From assembly GCA_015060975.1 (NCBI GenBank), contig SUXI01000002.1:124001-188000 (forward strand): 64,000 nucleotides of DNA, in the 5' to 3' direction. Shown here one piece after another: positions 8,793 through 18,298 of the stretch. The notes below the pieces were generated by a model, which saw only the letters and a program-made list of their open reading frames with translations, was not told the origin of the DNA and made no database searches. The translations under genes were made by a program, and so were the position numbers. Each line of letters begins with the position of its first letter. The stretch's first letter is position 1. Source of the stretch: Bacteroidales bacterium (GTDB taxonomy: Bacteria; Bacteroidota; Bacteroidia; Bacteroidales; Muribaculaceae).

Positions 8793-9864
8793 AAACATCT
8801 CGGGTAATCTTCGAGGATTGAAAAATGTGCTTATAGCACGTTTCTCGGCAATTGGCGACGTGGCAATGACTATCCCTGTTATTTACAGCGTGTGCCATTG
8901 TTATCCCGATGTGAATTTTTATTTAGCCACGCGCCCCTCAATGACATCCATATTCATCAACGCGCCAAAGAACCTCACGCTACTTGGCATTGATGTAAAA
9001 AACGAATACAAAGGGCTGCCGGGCATGCGCAGGCTGCTTAAAGAGTTGCGCAAAAAATATAACATCGACGCGTTTGTGGATCTTCATGATGTGTTGCGCA
9101 CTCAAATGTTGCGTTTAATGTGTTTCATTAATCGCATACCCTCAACTCACATCAACAAAGGCAGAGGTCACAAAAGGGCTTTAACCCGACGCCGCAACAA
9201 GGTGATGTTGCCCCTCACCTCATCAATAGCCCGTTATCGTGACGCCTTTTTTAGAATAGGACTACCTTCACAGGAAACATTCAACGGATTATATGGCGAC
9301 AATAAAGGCGATACAGACTTATTTGCCAAAATAACCGCGCCAAAACAAGATGAGGAACGCTGGGTGGGTTTTGCTCCTTTTGCCAAACACAAAGGGAAGA
9401 TTTACCCTCAACACCTGATGGAAAAGGTTATCAACGAGATTGCGCAAATACCTTCAACTAAAATATTTTTATTTGGAGGTGGTGATGAGGAACGTGACAT
9501 ATTACGCAAATGGGCCGGACAACATGAAAATGTGATTTCTCTTGCCGAGGAACGATATGGATTCAATATAGAGATGTCGTTAATGAGCCATCTCAATGTT
9601 ATTGTGACAATGGATTCAGCCAATATGCACCTCGCTTCGCTTGTAAACACAACAGTCATAAGTATTTGGGGCGCTACTCACCCTTACTGCGGATTTAAGG
9701 GATGGAGACAAAACGAAAGCAACATGATACAATTGCCCATGACGTGTCGCCCATGTTCGGTATTTGGCAACAAGCCTTGTCTCAGTGGAGATTACCAATG
9801 CCTTAACGCCATTCCATCGCAAGTTATCATTGAAAAAATCAAGACTTTCATAATTAAAAATTAA
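8779..9864 (+). CDS. Glycosyltransferase family 9 (heptosyltransferase-like), 361 aa
   Basis: The protein shows the GT9/ADP-heptose:LPS heptosyltransferase pattern. An N-terminal [18 protein letters not shown] is the usual first Rossmann motif, and the C-terminal half contains [27 protein letters not shown] and [12 protein letters not shown]. It would transfer a sugar from an activated donor onto a lipid A-core or similar acceptor at the cytoplasmic face of the inner membrane. It overlaps DUF4254 by 14 bp and is followed 2 bp later by ruvB. The exact donor and acceptor cannot be read from sequence. Confidence 0.85.
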   Translation: MATNKNISGNLRGLKNVLIARFSAIGDVAMTIPVIYSVCHCYPDVNFYLATRPSMTSIFINAPKNLTLLGIDVKNEYKGLPGMRRLLKELRKKYNIDAFVDLHDVLRTQMLRLMCFINRIPSTHINKGRGHKRALTRRRNKVMLPLTSSIARYRDAFFRIGLPSQETFNGLYGDNKGDTDLFAKITAPKQDEERWVGFAPFAKHKGKIYPQHLMEKVINEIAQIPSTKIFLFGGGDEERDILRKWAGQHENVISLAEERYGFNIEMSLMSHLNVIVTMDSANMHLASLVNTTVISIWGATHPYCGFKGWRQNESNMIQLPMTCRPCSVFGNKPCLSGDYQCLNAIPSQVIIEKIKTFIIKN

Positions 9865-9866
9865 AA

Positions 9867-10874
9867 ATGGACGATTTCGATATAAGGGCGAAAGAGGGTG
9901 ATCATGATTTTGAAAAAGCGTTGCGCCCCTCGCAATTTGACTCTTTCTGCGGGCAAGACAAAATCGTTGAGAATCTTAAGATATTTGTCACTGCCGCACG
10001 CATGCGAGGCGAAGCCCTTGACCATATACTTTTTCACGGTCCCCCGGGTCTTGGTAAGACCACACTATCAGGGATTATTGCCAATGAGCTTGGTGTGGGA
10101 ATGAAAATAACATCGGGTCCCGTGCTCGACAAACCGGGCGACCTTGCCGGAATACTCACATCTCTTGAGGAAAACGATGTGTTGTTTATCGACGAAATAC
10201 ACCGCTTAAGCCCTATTGTGGAAGAATATCTCTACTCGGCAATGGAGGATTACCGCATCGACATAATGATCGACAAGGGTCCAGGAGCTCGTAGCGTGCA
10301 ACTCACGTTATCTCCATTCACGTTGATAGGCGCAACGACCCGTAGCGGATTGCTTACAGCTCCATTGCGCGCACGTTTTGGCATAAACTGCCATCTTGAA
10401 TATTACGACCACGAGATACTTGAGCGCATAATATTGCGTTCTTCGGCTTTGTTAAATGTAAAATGCACAGCCGAGGCCGCACATGAGATTGCGATGCGTT
10501 CACGTGGCACTCCACGCATTGCAAATGCTCTTTTGCGACGAGTGCGAGACTTCGCGCAAGTTAAAGGTACCGGCATTATCGAGCCCGAAATTGCTCGTTA
10601 TGCGCTTGAAGCCCTTAATATTGACCGTTACGGATTAGATGAAATCGATAATAAGATATTAACAACCATAATAACAAAATTCAAAGGTGGACCGGTGGGA
10701 TTATCGACAATAGCCACTGCTCTTGGCGAAGATTCCGGCACGATTGAGGAGGTATATGAGCCGTTCTTGATTAAAGAGGGGTTTATAAAACGCACTCCAC
10801 GAGGTCGCGAGGTTACCGATTTGGCATATCGCCACTTGGGGCACTCACGCTTCGATGAGGGTTCTTTATTTTAA
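9867..10874 (+). CDS. ruvB: Holliday junction branch migration helicase RuvB
   Basis: This is a hexameric AAA+ motor that drives branch migration of Holliday junctions together with RuvA. The length of 335 aa is standard. The N-terminal [19 protein letters not shown], Walker [10 protein letters not shown] (residues about 56-64), Walker B DEIHRLSP (about 107), sensor 1 GATTRSG and the C-terminal winged helix ([14 protein letters not shown]) are all present. It sits 2 bp after the GT9 gene and 19 bp before the flippase gene, so it may be transcribed with cell-surface genes. That arrangement does not imply a shared function. Confidence 0.97.
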   Translation: MDDFDIRAKEGDHDFEKALRPSQFDSFCGQDKIVENLKIFVTAARMRGEALDHILFHGPPGLGKTTLSGIIANELGVGMKITSGPVLDKPGDLAGILTSLEENDVLFIDEIHRLSPIVEEYLYSAMEDYRIDIMIDKGPGARSVQLTLSPFTLIGATTRSGLLTAPLRARFGINCHLEYYDHEILERIILRSSALLNVKCTAEAAHEIAMRSRGTPRIANALLRRVRDFAQVKGTGIIEPEIARYALEALNIDRYGLDEIDNKILTTIITKFKGGPVGLSTIATALGEDSGTIEEVYEPFLIKEGFIKRTPRGREVTDLAYRHLGHSRFDEGSLF

Positions 10875-10893
10875 ATCAAATGATTTATAAGCG

Positions 10894-12360
10894 ATGGCGG
10901 GAATAAAAAGTTTGGTAAAAGATACTGCGATATATGGCGTGAGCAGCATCATTGGTCGTTTTTTGAACTGGTGCTTAGTGCCTCTATATACTGCGGTATT
11001 TGTTCCTGAAGAATATGGCGTGGTAACAAACATATATGCTTATGTGGCATTTGTGTTGGTATTCCTCACCTACGGAATGGAAACCGGATTTTTCCGTTTC
11101 GCTCGTCGCAACGAGCATGAATTGTCATCGATTTATACCACAACTTTAACGTCGATAGGATTCACATCGACGATGTTTATCGCATTGCTTTGGCTTTTCA
11201 TTGAACCGGTAAGTGCGGCGATGAAATACTCATCTACCCCATCTTTTGTATTAATGATGGGTATCACTGTCGCTATCGATGCATTTACGGCAATTCCGTT
11301 TGCTTATTTGCGATTCAAGCAACGTCCCATTCGATTCGCTTTTTTGAAATTGGTAAACATAGGGCTAAACATCGGTCTTAACTTGTTTTTCATTCTACTT
11401 TGCCCTTGGCTGTGGGAAGTCGCTCCCGAATCGATTTCATGGTTCTATGACCCCACTTACGGAGTGGGATATATATTTGTCGCAAACATAATGAGTTCGG
11501 CAATCGTAATGCTACTGTTATTGCCCGAAATTGTCGCCGAGCGATTTTCGTTTAATGGCAATCTGCTACGCACAATGCTCAGATTCTCGTTCCCATTGCT
11601 CATTGCCGGCATTGCCGGTATAATGAACCAAAATATAGATAAGATTATTTATCCTTATTTATTTGAAGACCAAACCATAGCAAATTATCAACTTGGTATT
11701 TATGGCGCAAACTATAAGATCGCGATGGTGATGATAATGTTTATACAAGCCTTCCGTTTTGCCTACGAACCATTGATGTTCTCAAAAAAGAATGAGGATA
11801 AAACGAAGAAAAACAAGGAATATGCCGATGCCATGAAATATTTTGTGATATTCGGCTTGTTGATATTTCTTGGCGTGATGTTCTATCTTGACGTGTTCAA
11901 GTTTATAATATCGCCAAAATACTATGAAGGACTTGTGGTTGTGCCTATTTTATTGGTCGCCGAGTTGTGTTATGGCATCGTTTTCAACCTATCGTTGTGG
12001 TATAAAAACATAGATAAAACCTATTGGGCGATTGTGTTTACCATTATAGGCTTTGTTGTGATGATATCAATAATAATCACTTGCGTGCCGGTTTATGGCT
12101 ATATAGCTTGCGCATGGGCGGCATTGGCTTGTAATGCAGTGATGATGACAGTGTCTTATTTCATAGGAAATAAGGTTAACCCCATTAAATATGAAGTGGG
12201 ACGCATATTTTCATACGTTGCCATTGCCGGAGGGTTGTTTGCAATATCACATTTTGCCTCAACAGCATATTTTTGGTTAAATATATCTATTAATACCATA
12301 CTTATTGCAAGCTATATTGTTATAGTATTGAAATGCGAAAAGATAAAGATTAAAAGATGA
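10894..12360 (+). CDS. Polysaccharide flippase (Wzx/MVF-type), 488 aa
   Basis: This is an integral membrane protein with about 12-14 hydrophobic helices over its full length and a conserved N-terminal block (LVKDTAIYGVSSIIGRFLNW). It fits oligosaccharide flippases of the MOP superfamily, which move lipid-linked glycans across the inner membrane. It overlaps the downstream GT4 gene by 4 bp (ATGA), so both are translated together. The transported glycan is unknown. A charged cytosolic loop (KKNEDKTKKNKEYADAMK) lies near residue 300. Confidence 0.85.
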   Translation: MAGIKSLVKDTAIYGVSSIIGRFLNWCLVPLYTAVFVPEEYGVVTNIYAYVAFVLVFLTYGMETGFFRFARRNEHELSSIYTTTLTSIGFTSTMFIALLWLFIEPVSAAMKYSSTPSFVLMMGITVAIDAFTAIPFAYLRFKQRPIRFAFLKLVNIGLNIGLNLFFILLCPWLWEVAPESISWFYDPTYGVGYIFVANIMSSAIVMLLLLPEIVAERFSFNGNLLRTMLRFSFPLLIAGIAGIMNQNIDKIIYPYLFEDQTIANYQLGIYGANYKIAMVMIMFIQAFRFAYEPLMFSKKNEDKTKKNKEYADAMKYFVIFGLLIFLGVMFYLDVFKFIISPKYYEGLVVVPILLVAELCYGIVFNLSLWYKNIDKTYWAIVFTIIGFVVMISIIITCVPVYGYIACAWAALACNAVMMTVSYFIGNKVNPIKYEVGRIFSYVAIAGGLFAISHFASTAYFWLNISINTILIASYIVIVLKCEKIKIKR

Positions 12361-13628
12361 AAGTAACTTTGATTAATCATAGTGACACCCTCGGTGGGGC
12401 ATCGGTGGTAACCTATCGATTAATGCAAGCATTGCAAAATGCCGGCGTTGACGCCCAAATGCTTGTATCCATTAAATCGGGGCAAAACGACCATGTGACT
12501 CAAATAAGCTCTCGGCATTTTCGCAACTACGCTTTTTTAATGGAGCGTATAAATATTTTTACCCGCAATGGTTTTTCTCGCGACAATCTATTTAAGATAT
12601 CAACGGCAACGCATGGATTACCGGCATCAAAACATCCACTCGTAACCAATGCTGATGTTATTGTCTTAAACTGGATAAATCAAGGGACTCTATCGCTCGA
12701 CGAGATTGACAAAATAGCCCGATTAGGAAAGCCTATTGTGTGGTGGATGCATGACATGTGGTGTCTTACCGGAGCTTGTCACCATGCTCTTGAATGCGAC
12801 CATTATAAACATCAATGTGGCAAATGCCGGTTTATTGGCGATGGTAGCGACAAAAATGATTTATCTCATATAACTTGGCTGAAAAAAAATAAAATATTCA
12901 CAAACCCTAATATTCATTACGTTGCAGTGAGCAACTGGCTTGCCAACAAAGCAAAAGAAAGCGAACTATTGAGAAACGCCGATATTTCGGTGATTCATCA
13001 CGCTTTTCCGGTAGATTTCTTCAAAACCACACCATCAAACGATATTCCGGCTCAATTACTGGGATTGCCAAATAACAAAAAACTCATCTTAATGGGTGCG
13101 GCCCGATTGGATGACCCCATCAAAGGGGTTGGCTATGCAATTGATGCCATAAATCTGTTTGTAGCTCAATATCCTAATGAAGCTAAAGATTGCGAATTGG
13201 TTCTTTTTGGGGATATTCGCGATTCTTCATTACTCACCCGCATAAAGATGCCATATCATCATATAGGTCGAATAAACGACAATAAGACATTGCGCCATCT
13301 ATATGCCATGTCGTCGGTGGTTCTCTCAACATCAACCTACGAAACTCTCGGCGCCACGCTTATAGAGGGACAAGCCGCAGGATGTGTACCTGTCGCATTT
13401 GCCCATGATGGTCGTGATGATATTATTGACCATAAGAAAAATGGTTATCGAGCCGAAAACAAATCGACGCAAGACATAGCCGATGGTATAGCATGGGCAA
13501 TAAACAATGCACCAACGAGAGATTCATTGCACGATTCTGTGCGAAACCGTTTCTCAAACGACGTTATTGCCCAACAATTTATCAATCTATTTAATTGCTT
13601 GATAAATAAAGAATCAACCGGCAAATAA
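12357..13628 (+). CDS. Glycosyltransferase family 4, 423 aa
   Basis: Two Rossmann-like halves are visible. The N-terminal half has HSDTLGGASVVTYRLMQAL and a Cys-rich insertion (CLTGACHHALECDHYKHQCGKC, residues about 138-159). The C-terminal half has LMGAARLDDPIKG and the GT4 donor motif STYETLGATLIEGQAAGCVPVAF. The Cys/His insertion is typical of a Bacteroidetes GT4 subgroup. It overlaps the flippase stop by 4 bp. The enzyme probably adds a hexose to the glycan exported by that flippase; the specific sugar is unknown. Confidence 0.85.
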   Translation: MKVTLINHSDTLGGASVVTYRLMQALQNAGVDAQMLVSIKSGQNDHVTQISSRHFRNYAFLMERINIFTRNGFSRDNLFKISTATHGLPASKHPLVTNADVIVLNWINQGTLSLDEIDKIARLGKPIVWWMHDMWCLTGACHHALECDHYKHQCGKCRFIGDGSDKNDLSHITWLKKNKIFTNPNIHYVAVSNWLANKAKESELLRNADISVIHHAFPVDFFKTTPSNDIPAQLLGLPNNKKLILMGAARLDDPIKGVGYAIDAINLFVAQYPNEAKDCELVLFGDIRDSSLLTRIKMPYHHIGRINDNKTLRHLYAMSSVVLSTSTYETLGATLIEGQAAGCVPVAFAHDGRDDIIDHKKNGYRAENKSTQDIADGIAWAINNAPTRDSLHDSVRNRFSNDVIAQQFINLFNCLINKESTGK

Positions 13629-13633
13629 TGTTG

Positions 13634-14263
13634 CTATAATTTGTGAATGAGAGTTAGCCCATCGCGGAGAGGGAGGATAACTTTTTCAACGCGCGTGTCT
13701 TTGACTAACATATCATTAAATTCAAGTATGCCAAGAGTTTGCGGGTCACGAGTTGATGTCTCGGTTACTTTCCCATACCACAATGTGTTGTCGGCAAGAA
13801 TAAAGCCACCTTTACGCACTCGCGGCAATACCAAGTTGTAATAATCAACATAATTGCGCTTGTTGGCATCTATAAACACGAGGTCAAACTCACCTTCGAG
13901 AGTAGGCACAATCTCCATTGCATCGCCAATATATAAGTGCATTCTATCTGCGTAGGGCGACGCGTTGAAACGTTCAAGAATAAAATCTTCTATCTCGTCG
14001 TCAATCTCAATAGTATGCAGTTCGGCGTCCTGGGGCATGCCTTCGGCAAAACAAAGAGCTGAATATCCGGTAAAAGCGCCAAGTTCAAGAATGCGTTGAG
14101 GTCGAATCATGCGAGTAAACATTTTTAGCATACGCCCTTGCAGATGTCCTGAACACATGCGAGAGTAAAGATGATAGATGTGTGTATCACGATTAAGCTT
14201 ACGCATCATCTCTGGCTCGGGGTCGATGTGATTAAGAATATATTCTTCTAATTCTTCTTGCAT
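13634..14263 (-). CDS. SAM-dependent O-methyltransferase (class I, family 3), 209 aa
   Basis: The SAM-binding motif ILELGAFTGYSALCFAEG (near residue 60), then an acidic end of beta-2 (LHTIEIDDE) and FDLVFIDANKRNYVDYY mark the catechol-O-methyltransferase-like family 3. I chose the ATG at 14263; a longer frame would overlap aroQ by 59 bp. It lies 13 bp after aroQ on the same strand. The substrate is unknown. It is convergent with the GT4 gene, with only 5 bp between the two stops. Confidence 0.85.
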   Translation of the reverse strand: MQEELEEYILNHIDPEPEMMRKLNRDTHIYHLYSRMCSGHLQGRMLKMFTRMIRPQRILELGAFTGYSALCFAEGMPQDAELHTIEIDDEIEDFILERFNASPYADRMHLYIGDAMEIVPTLEGEFDLVFIDANKRNYVDYYNLVLPRVRKGGFILADNTLWYGKVTETSTRDPQTLGILEFNDMLVKDTRVEKVILPLRDGLTLIHKL

Positions 14264-14276
14264 AATTTTTTGCGAT

Positions 14277-14705
14277 TTAACGAACCATGAGGGATTCAAT
14301 GGCAAGGCGATAGCTATCCATCCCGAATCCGGCAATCACGCCTCGACACACACTTGAAATCATAGAATGATGACGCACCTCTTCACGAGCATGAACATTT
14401 GAGATATGCACCTCAATAACAGGAACTTTAATTGCGGCAATAGCATCGGCAATAGCAAGAGATGTGTGAGTATAAGCACCGGCATTGAGCACTACACCTT
14501 CCAAACCGTCATCAAAACCTACCGAGTGCAACTTATCAATGATTTCACCTTCGTGGTTGCTTTGAAAATATTCAATAGAATAATCCGGATATCTTGAACG
14601 AAGAGTTTCAAGATATGTTTCCATTGAACTATTCCCATAAATTCCAGGCTCTCTCACGCCAAGAAGATTTAGATTTGGTCCATTTATAATCAAAATTCGA
14701 GTCAT
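14277..14705 (-). CDS. aroQ: 3-dehydroquinate dehydratase, type II
   Basis: This enzyme converts 3-dehydroquinate to 3-dehydroshikimate in the shikimate pathway. The 142-aa length is standard. Motifs are the start INGPNLNLLGVREPGIYG (with the catalytic Tyr), the central LNAGAYTHTSLAIADA and the substrate-binding VHISNVHAREEVRHHS. A TATCTTTG element lies 30 bp upstream on the minus strand. It is followed by the O-methyltransferase, probably in one transcript. Confidence 0.96.
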   Translation of the reverse strand: MTRILIINGPNLNLLGVREPGIYGNSSMETYLETLRSRYPDYSIEYFQSNHEGEIIDKLHSVGFDDGLEGVVLNAGAYTHTSLAIADAIAAIKVPVIEVHISNVHAREEVRHHSMISSVCRGVIAGFGMDSYRLAIESLMVR

Positions 14706-14734
14706 AACGCCATCAGTTTTATATTATCCAAGCG

Positions 14735-14742
14735 CAAAGATA
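14735..14742 (-). promoter_or_regulatory. -7 promoter element (TATCTTTG) for aroQ
   Basis: Minus-strand TATCTTTG matches TAnnTTTG and lies 30 bp before the aroQ ATG. Confidence 0.6.
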
Positions 14743-14839
14743 CAACAAAGAAACGAAAGTGAGTGCGAAATGGGGAAAAGATGTCATTAGATTCGCATTA
14801 GACTCAAAGGTTTAGTGTTTTTAGAACATGGTAAGATAT

Positions 14840-14924
14840 GTTTTGAGTTACTCAAAACCTTTCGGATTACTCCCGAAAACCTTGCCGCATTCCGCGAAAT
14901 TCTCCCTCCGAAGTCGAGAGAATT
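14840..14924. repeat. Three short hairpins between aroQ and the restriction-modification operon
   Basis: GTTTTGAG/CTCAAAAC (14840-14858, perfect 8-bp arms), a TTTCGG/CCGAAA stem starting at 14860, and AATTCTC/GAGAATT (14898-14924) follow one another. The 328-bp gap has no other supported gene. They could be terminators or marks of the restriction-modification insertion boundary; I cannot tell which. Confidence 0.5.
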
Positions 14925-14999
14925 GAATATTTCACGATAAAATAGCAATGCTTTTCATGTTTGTTAGCACATCAGGCTCTCAATTTCGAATTAAATAAG

Positions 15000-15007
15000 T
15001 ACTTTTG
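15000..15007 (+). promoter_or_regulatory. -7 promoter element (TACTTTTG) for the restriction-modification operon
   Basis: TACTTTTG matches TAnnTTTG. Transcription would start near 15014, about 20 nt before the methylase start codon. Confidence 0.55.
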
Positions 15008-15033
15008 TCATATGGAATATAAAAATCAGACAA

Positions 15034-15945
15034 ATGGCAAAAGCAAAACCTTTCATTAAATGGGTTGGAGGAAAAGGCCAACTCATTGAACAACTCGAAG
15101 CATTGCTTCCAGCTGACTTTGCAGAAAGGGAAAATGTCACTTACATAGAACCTTTTGTGGGTGGAGGAGCTATGCTCTTCTATATGTTGCAGACATATCC
15201 AAATATTAAGTCAGCCGTTATAAATGATATCAATCCAGATTTGACATTATGCTATCAAGTAGTGAGGGATAATCCAACAGAATTAATTAAGTCTCTCAAT
15301 GTAATTCAATCTGATTATTATGCTCTTCGAACAGAGGAAGAACGTAAGATGTTTTTCCTTCAACAACGTGAGCAATTCAACTCAAAATCATTAAATGAAA
15401 TAGATAATACGACATTGTTCTTCTTCCTAAATAGAACTTGTTTCAATGGACTTTATCGGGTAAATAAAGCCGGTAAATTTAATGTGCCATTCGGTAAGTA
15501 TACTACACCAACTATATGCGATGCCGCTACAATTTATGCGGATAGCAAGCTATTGCAAAAGGTGGAAATCATGACTGGAGATTTTGAACAAACCTATGCA
15601 AAAATCAAGGATAATACCTTCTTCTATTTCGATCCGCCTTATCGTCCTCTTAGCAATACTTCTAGTTTTAATGATTACACAAAAGAGGATTTCAATGATA
15701 ATGCCCAAATTCGCCTGAAACTATTTTGCGATCGTTTAAATGAGAATGGAATTAATTTTATGCTTAGCAATTCCGATTGTTTGGGCAAAGATGGTACGGA
15801 TCGCTTCTTTGATGATTTATTCATTGACTATAGTATAGAAAGAGTATGGGCTTCAAGGAATGTAAATGCTATCGCTTCGAAAAGAGGAAAGTTGACAGAG
15901 ATTGTAGTAAACAATTACCATAATAGATATTTATTTCAAAGATAA
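15034..15945 (+). CDS. Dam-type DNA adenine methyltransferase (DpnM/MboI-like), 303 aa
   Basis: This is a D12-class (alpha) N6-adenine methylase. Motif I is FIKWVGGKGQL at the N-terminus, YIEPFVGGGAMLFYML follows, and the catalytic motif IV is FDPPYRP near residue 203. It probably methylates GATC and protects host DNA from the DpnII-like nuclease encoded 4 bp downstream. The specificity is inferred from the gene partners. The whole operon is more AT-rich than the neighbouring chromosomal genes, which is typical of acquired restriction-modification systems. Confidence 0.88.
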   Translation: MAKAKPFIKWVGGKGQLIEQLEALLPADFAERENVTYIEPFVGGGAMLFYMLQTYPNIKSAVINDINPDLTLCYQVVRDNPTELIKSLNVIQSDYYALRTEEERKMFFLQQREQFNSKSLNEIDNTTLFFFLNRTCFNGLYRVNKAGKFNVPFGKYTTPTICDAATIYADSKLLQKVEIMTGDFEQTYAKIKDNTFFYFDPPYRPLSNTSSFNDYTKEDFNDNAQIRLKLFCDRLNENGINFMLSNSDCLGKDGTDRFFDDLFIDYSIERVWASRNVNAIASKRGKLTEIVVNNYHNRYLFQR

Positions 15946-15949
15946 GTTT

Positions 15950-16789
15950 ATGAGCACACATACCAAAGAACGATTTGACATGTTTATGTCGCAACTGAAA
16001 GAGACAAATACGACTCTTGGGTTTTATTGTGACTTTGAAAAGATAAACATTAACGTTGAATCTATTTCCATAAAGCTAAACCAATTAAATTATTTGATTG
16101 GTCAAGTAGATATGGATGCTGCTATTCGTAGGCTTTGGGATGAGAATAGAAATGTTTTCAGCATTTTGGAAATATTGATAGCGGTTCGTACATCAGACAA
16201 GAAGAAAGCTATAATGGCTGATGGGAATGTTAAACTAATAAACTCCCTTTTCGATAGTGTTGATGGAGTCATTGAATATATACATGGTACGGGGCTTGAT
16301 GCAGTGTTTAGAAATAAGCAAATCAAGAATCTTGTTGACTATGTATTTGGTGTTGAGACAGGTTTAGATACCAATGCCCGTAAAAATAGAAGCGGCCATT
16401 TAATGGAAGGACAGGTTGCGTCAATGTTAGATAATGAAGGCGTTACTTATCGACAAGAAGTTTATTCAACAGAATATCCAGAATTGTCGGTCTTAGGCGA
16501 AGATAAAAAGCGTTTTGATTTTGTGATAGAAACAAGACACCGTAAATATTTGATGGAAGTAAACTTCTATAGTGGTGGAGGTTCTAAATTGAATGAAGTA
16601 GCTCGTGCATACTCAGAGCTTTCTCCGAAAATAAATGCCGTAGATGGTTTTGAATTTGTTTGGATTACTGATGGCATTGGATGGAAGTCTGCAAAGAACA
16701 AGTTGGAAGAAGCTTTTTATGCAATACCCAACATTTATAATCTTACAACTATTGATGAGTTTATTAAACAAGTAAAGGAGGATATTTAA
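15950..16789 (+). CDS. DpnII/MboI-family type II restriction endonuclease (GATC), 279 aa
   Basis: Several blocks match the DpnII family: the N-terminal LNQLNYLIG region, a central RSGHLMEGQV segment (about 145) and a C-terminal catalytic part with KRFDFVIE, YLMEVNFYSGGGSKLNEVARAY and FVWITDGIGW. The Asp of FDFVI and the Glu of MEVNF are the likely metal ligands, with Asn in place of the usual Lys, which I recall as normal for this family. It would cleave unmethylated GATC. Its stop TAA overlaps the ATG of the next gene by 1 bp. Confidence 0.88.
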   Translation: MSTHTKERFDMFMSQLKETNTTLGFYCDFEKININVESISIKLNQLNYLIGQVDMDAAIRRLWDENRNVFSILEILIAVRTSDKKKAIMADGNVKLINSLFDSVDGVIEYIHGTGLDAVFRNKQIKNLVDYVFGVETGLDTNARKNRSGHLMEGQVASMLDNEGVTYRQEVYSTEYPELSVLGEDKKRFDFVIETRHRKYLMEVNFYSGGGSKLNEVARAYSELSPKINAVDGFEFVWITDGIGWKSAKNKLEEAFYAIPNIYNLTTIDEFIKQVKEDI

Positions 16790-17322
16790 TGATACGTGGA
16801 GGTGTTGGAGGTGGAAATACTAAAACCGGACTTATATATGAAGCGAAAGTTGATTTAACTACTTTCCTAAATGGTCAGAAAGGATATGTTGTTAAGGATA
16901 TGGATATTTTCTACAATGAAGAACTTGTTGGTAATATCTTCAAAAAACACGGATTGTATAAATTCTTAAAACAGAAAGGAATTGATTGGAGAAAACATTT
17001 GTCAAAACAACTTTTACCAGATAATTGTATTTATGTCATCATAAATAATACAATGAATATTATTGAAGTCAAACATCAAGAGGTTAGCGGAAGTGTTGAC
17101 GAAAAATTACAAACTTGTGATTTTAAGAAAAAACAATATATAAAGCTGTTTTCAGAACTTAATTATAAAGTAGAATTTATGTACATTTTGTCTGATTGGT
17201 TTAGACAAGATTGTTATAAAGATGTCCGTGATTATATTATAAGTGTAGGATGCTCTTATTATTACAATTATATACCTCTACATGAATTAGGTTTGCCCAT
17301 CCCTCTTATTGAAGAAAAATGA
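16789..17322 (+). CDS. Small PD-(D/E)XK-like nuclease protein in the restriction-modification operon, 177 aa
   Basis: The protein has a Gly-rich N-terminus (MIRGGVGGGNTKTGLIYEAK), a helical middle and a central beta-strand IIEVKHQ (near residue 93). The Glu and Lys of EVK look like a PD-(D/E)XK active site, followed by a helix with CDFKKKQYIKLF. No signal peptide is seen. It is translationally coupled on both sides (1-bp overlap upstream, 4-bp overlap downstream), so it is expressed with the methylases and nuclease. It could be a second restriction enzyme or an accessory protein. Family not identified with certainty. Confidence 0.65.
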   Translation: MIRGGVGGGNTKTGLIYEAKVDLTTFLNGQKGYVVKDMDIFYNEELVGNIFKKHGLYKFLKQKGIDWRKHLSKQLLPDNCIYVIINNTMNIIEVKHQEVSGSVDEKLQTCDFKKKQYIKLFSELNYKVEFMYILSDWFRQDCYKDVRDYIISVGCSYYYNYIPLHELGLPIPLIEEK

Positions 17323-18197
17323 TTAAACCGCATTATAAATCTTCTAACCGTGATTTTACTCTCATTCACGGTGATTGTTTCAAATTGCTACGCGAATTTG
17401 AATTCAAATTCAGTTGTATATTTGCAGATCCGCCTTATTTCCTGTCGAATGGTGGCATTAGTGTTCAGTCGGGAAAGATTGTAAGTGTGAACAAAGGAGA
17501 ATGGGATAAGGGAAAGAGCCAACAAGAAATAATGGAGTTCAACATGGAATGGCTCGGTCTTTGTCGCGATAAGCTTAAAGATAACGGCACTATTTGGATT
17601 TCTGGCACATATCATAACATCTTTTCCGTTGCCAATTGCTTGACAGAATTGGGATATAAAATTCTAAATGTAGTAACATGGGCAAAGACCAATCCACCGC
17701 CCAATATCTCTTGCCGCTATTTCACATATAGTACCGAATTTATCATCTGGGCACGCAAAAGCGAAAAGAAGCCACACCACTTCAATTACGACTTGATGAA
17801 GCAGATAAATGGTGACAAGCAAATGACGGATGTTTGGCACTTGCCGGCTATTGCCCGATGGGAAAAATCGTGCGGAAAACATCCAACACAAAAGCCCCTT
17901 GGGCTATTGGCAAGAATCTTAATGGCATCTTCTAAACCTGGCGAGTGGGTGCTCGACCCTTTTTGCGGTAGCTCGACAACCGGCATTGCCGCTAATTTGC
18001 TTGACCGTCGCTATTTAGGTATCGACCAGGAACAAAAGTATTTAGAGATAAGCAAGAATAGGCGAGAAGAATTAGAGAACCAACAAACATATCAAATGTA
18101 TCGTTCTAAAATTAAAGATATTCAATTTATGGATTCTTTGTATCCTTCAATAGCAAAAGAAGATTCAGATATAACTTACGGAGATTTACCATTCTAA
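17319..18197 (+). CDS. DpnA-like DNA adenine methyltransferase (beta class), 292 aa
   Basis: Catalytic motif ADPPYFLSNGGIS (about residue 36) comes first. A target region with WISGTYHNIFSVA and SCRYFTYSTEFIIWARK follows, and the C-terminal SAM motif is LDPFCGSSTTGIAAN. The order (DPPY before the SAM site) and these segments closely resemble DpnA, the second methylase of DpnII systems, which can modify single-stranded GATC DNA. That activity is known for DpnA and inferred here. It is the last gene of the operon; the extreme C-terminus (about 30 residues) is unlike DpnA as I remember it. Confidence 0.85.
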   Translation: MIKPHYKSSNRDFTLIHGDCFKLLREFEFKFSCIFADPPYFLSNGGISVQSGKIVSVNKGEWDKGKSQQEIMEFNMEWLGLCRDKLKDNGTIWISGTYHNIFSVANCLTELGYKILNVVTWAKTNPPPNISCRYFTYSTEFIIWARKSEKKPHHFNYDLMKQINGDKQMTDVWHLPAIARWEKSCGKHPTQKPLGLLARILMASSKPGEWVLDPFCGSSTTGIAANLLDRRYLGIDQEQKYLEISKNRREELENQQTYQMYRSKIKDIQFMDSLYPSIAKEDSDITYGDLPF

Positions 18198-18298
18198 TTT
18201 TTCATGAAGCATTATTGTGATATTCGATAGAGGCTTGATAACATTAAATGATTTTAAAAGCCTCTAATCGAATATCCATATGCGTTATTTCACCTTTA

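Noticed and set aside
14277-14335. Upstream start of the O-methyltransferase overlapping aroQ
   Set aside because: The extension lies inside aroQ and is not part of the methyltransferase fold; the ATG at 14263 fits better.
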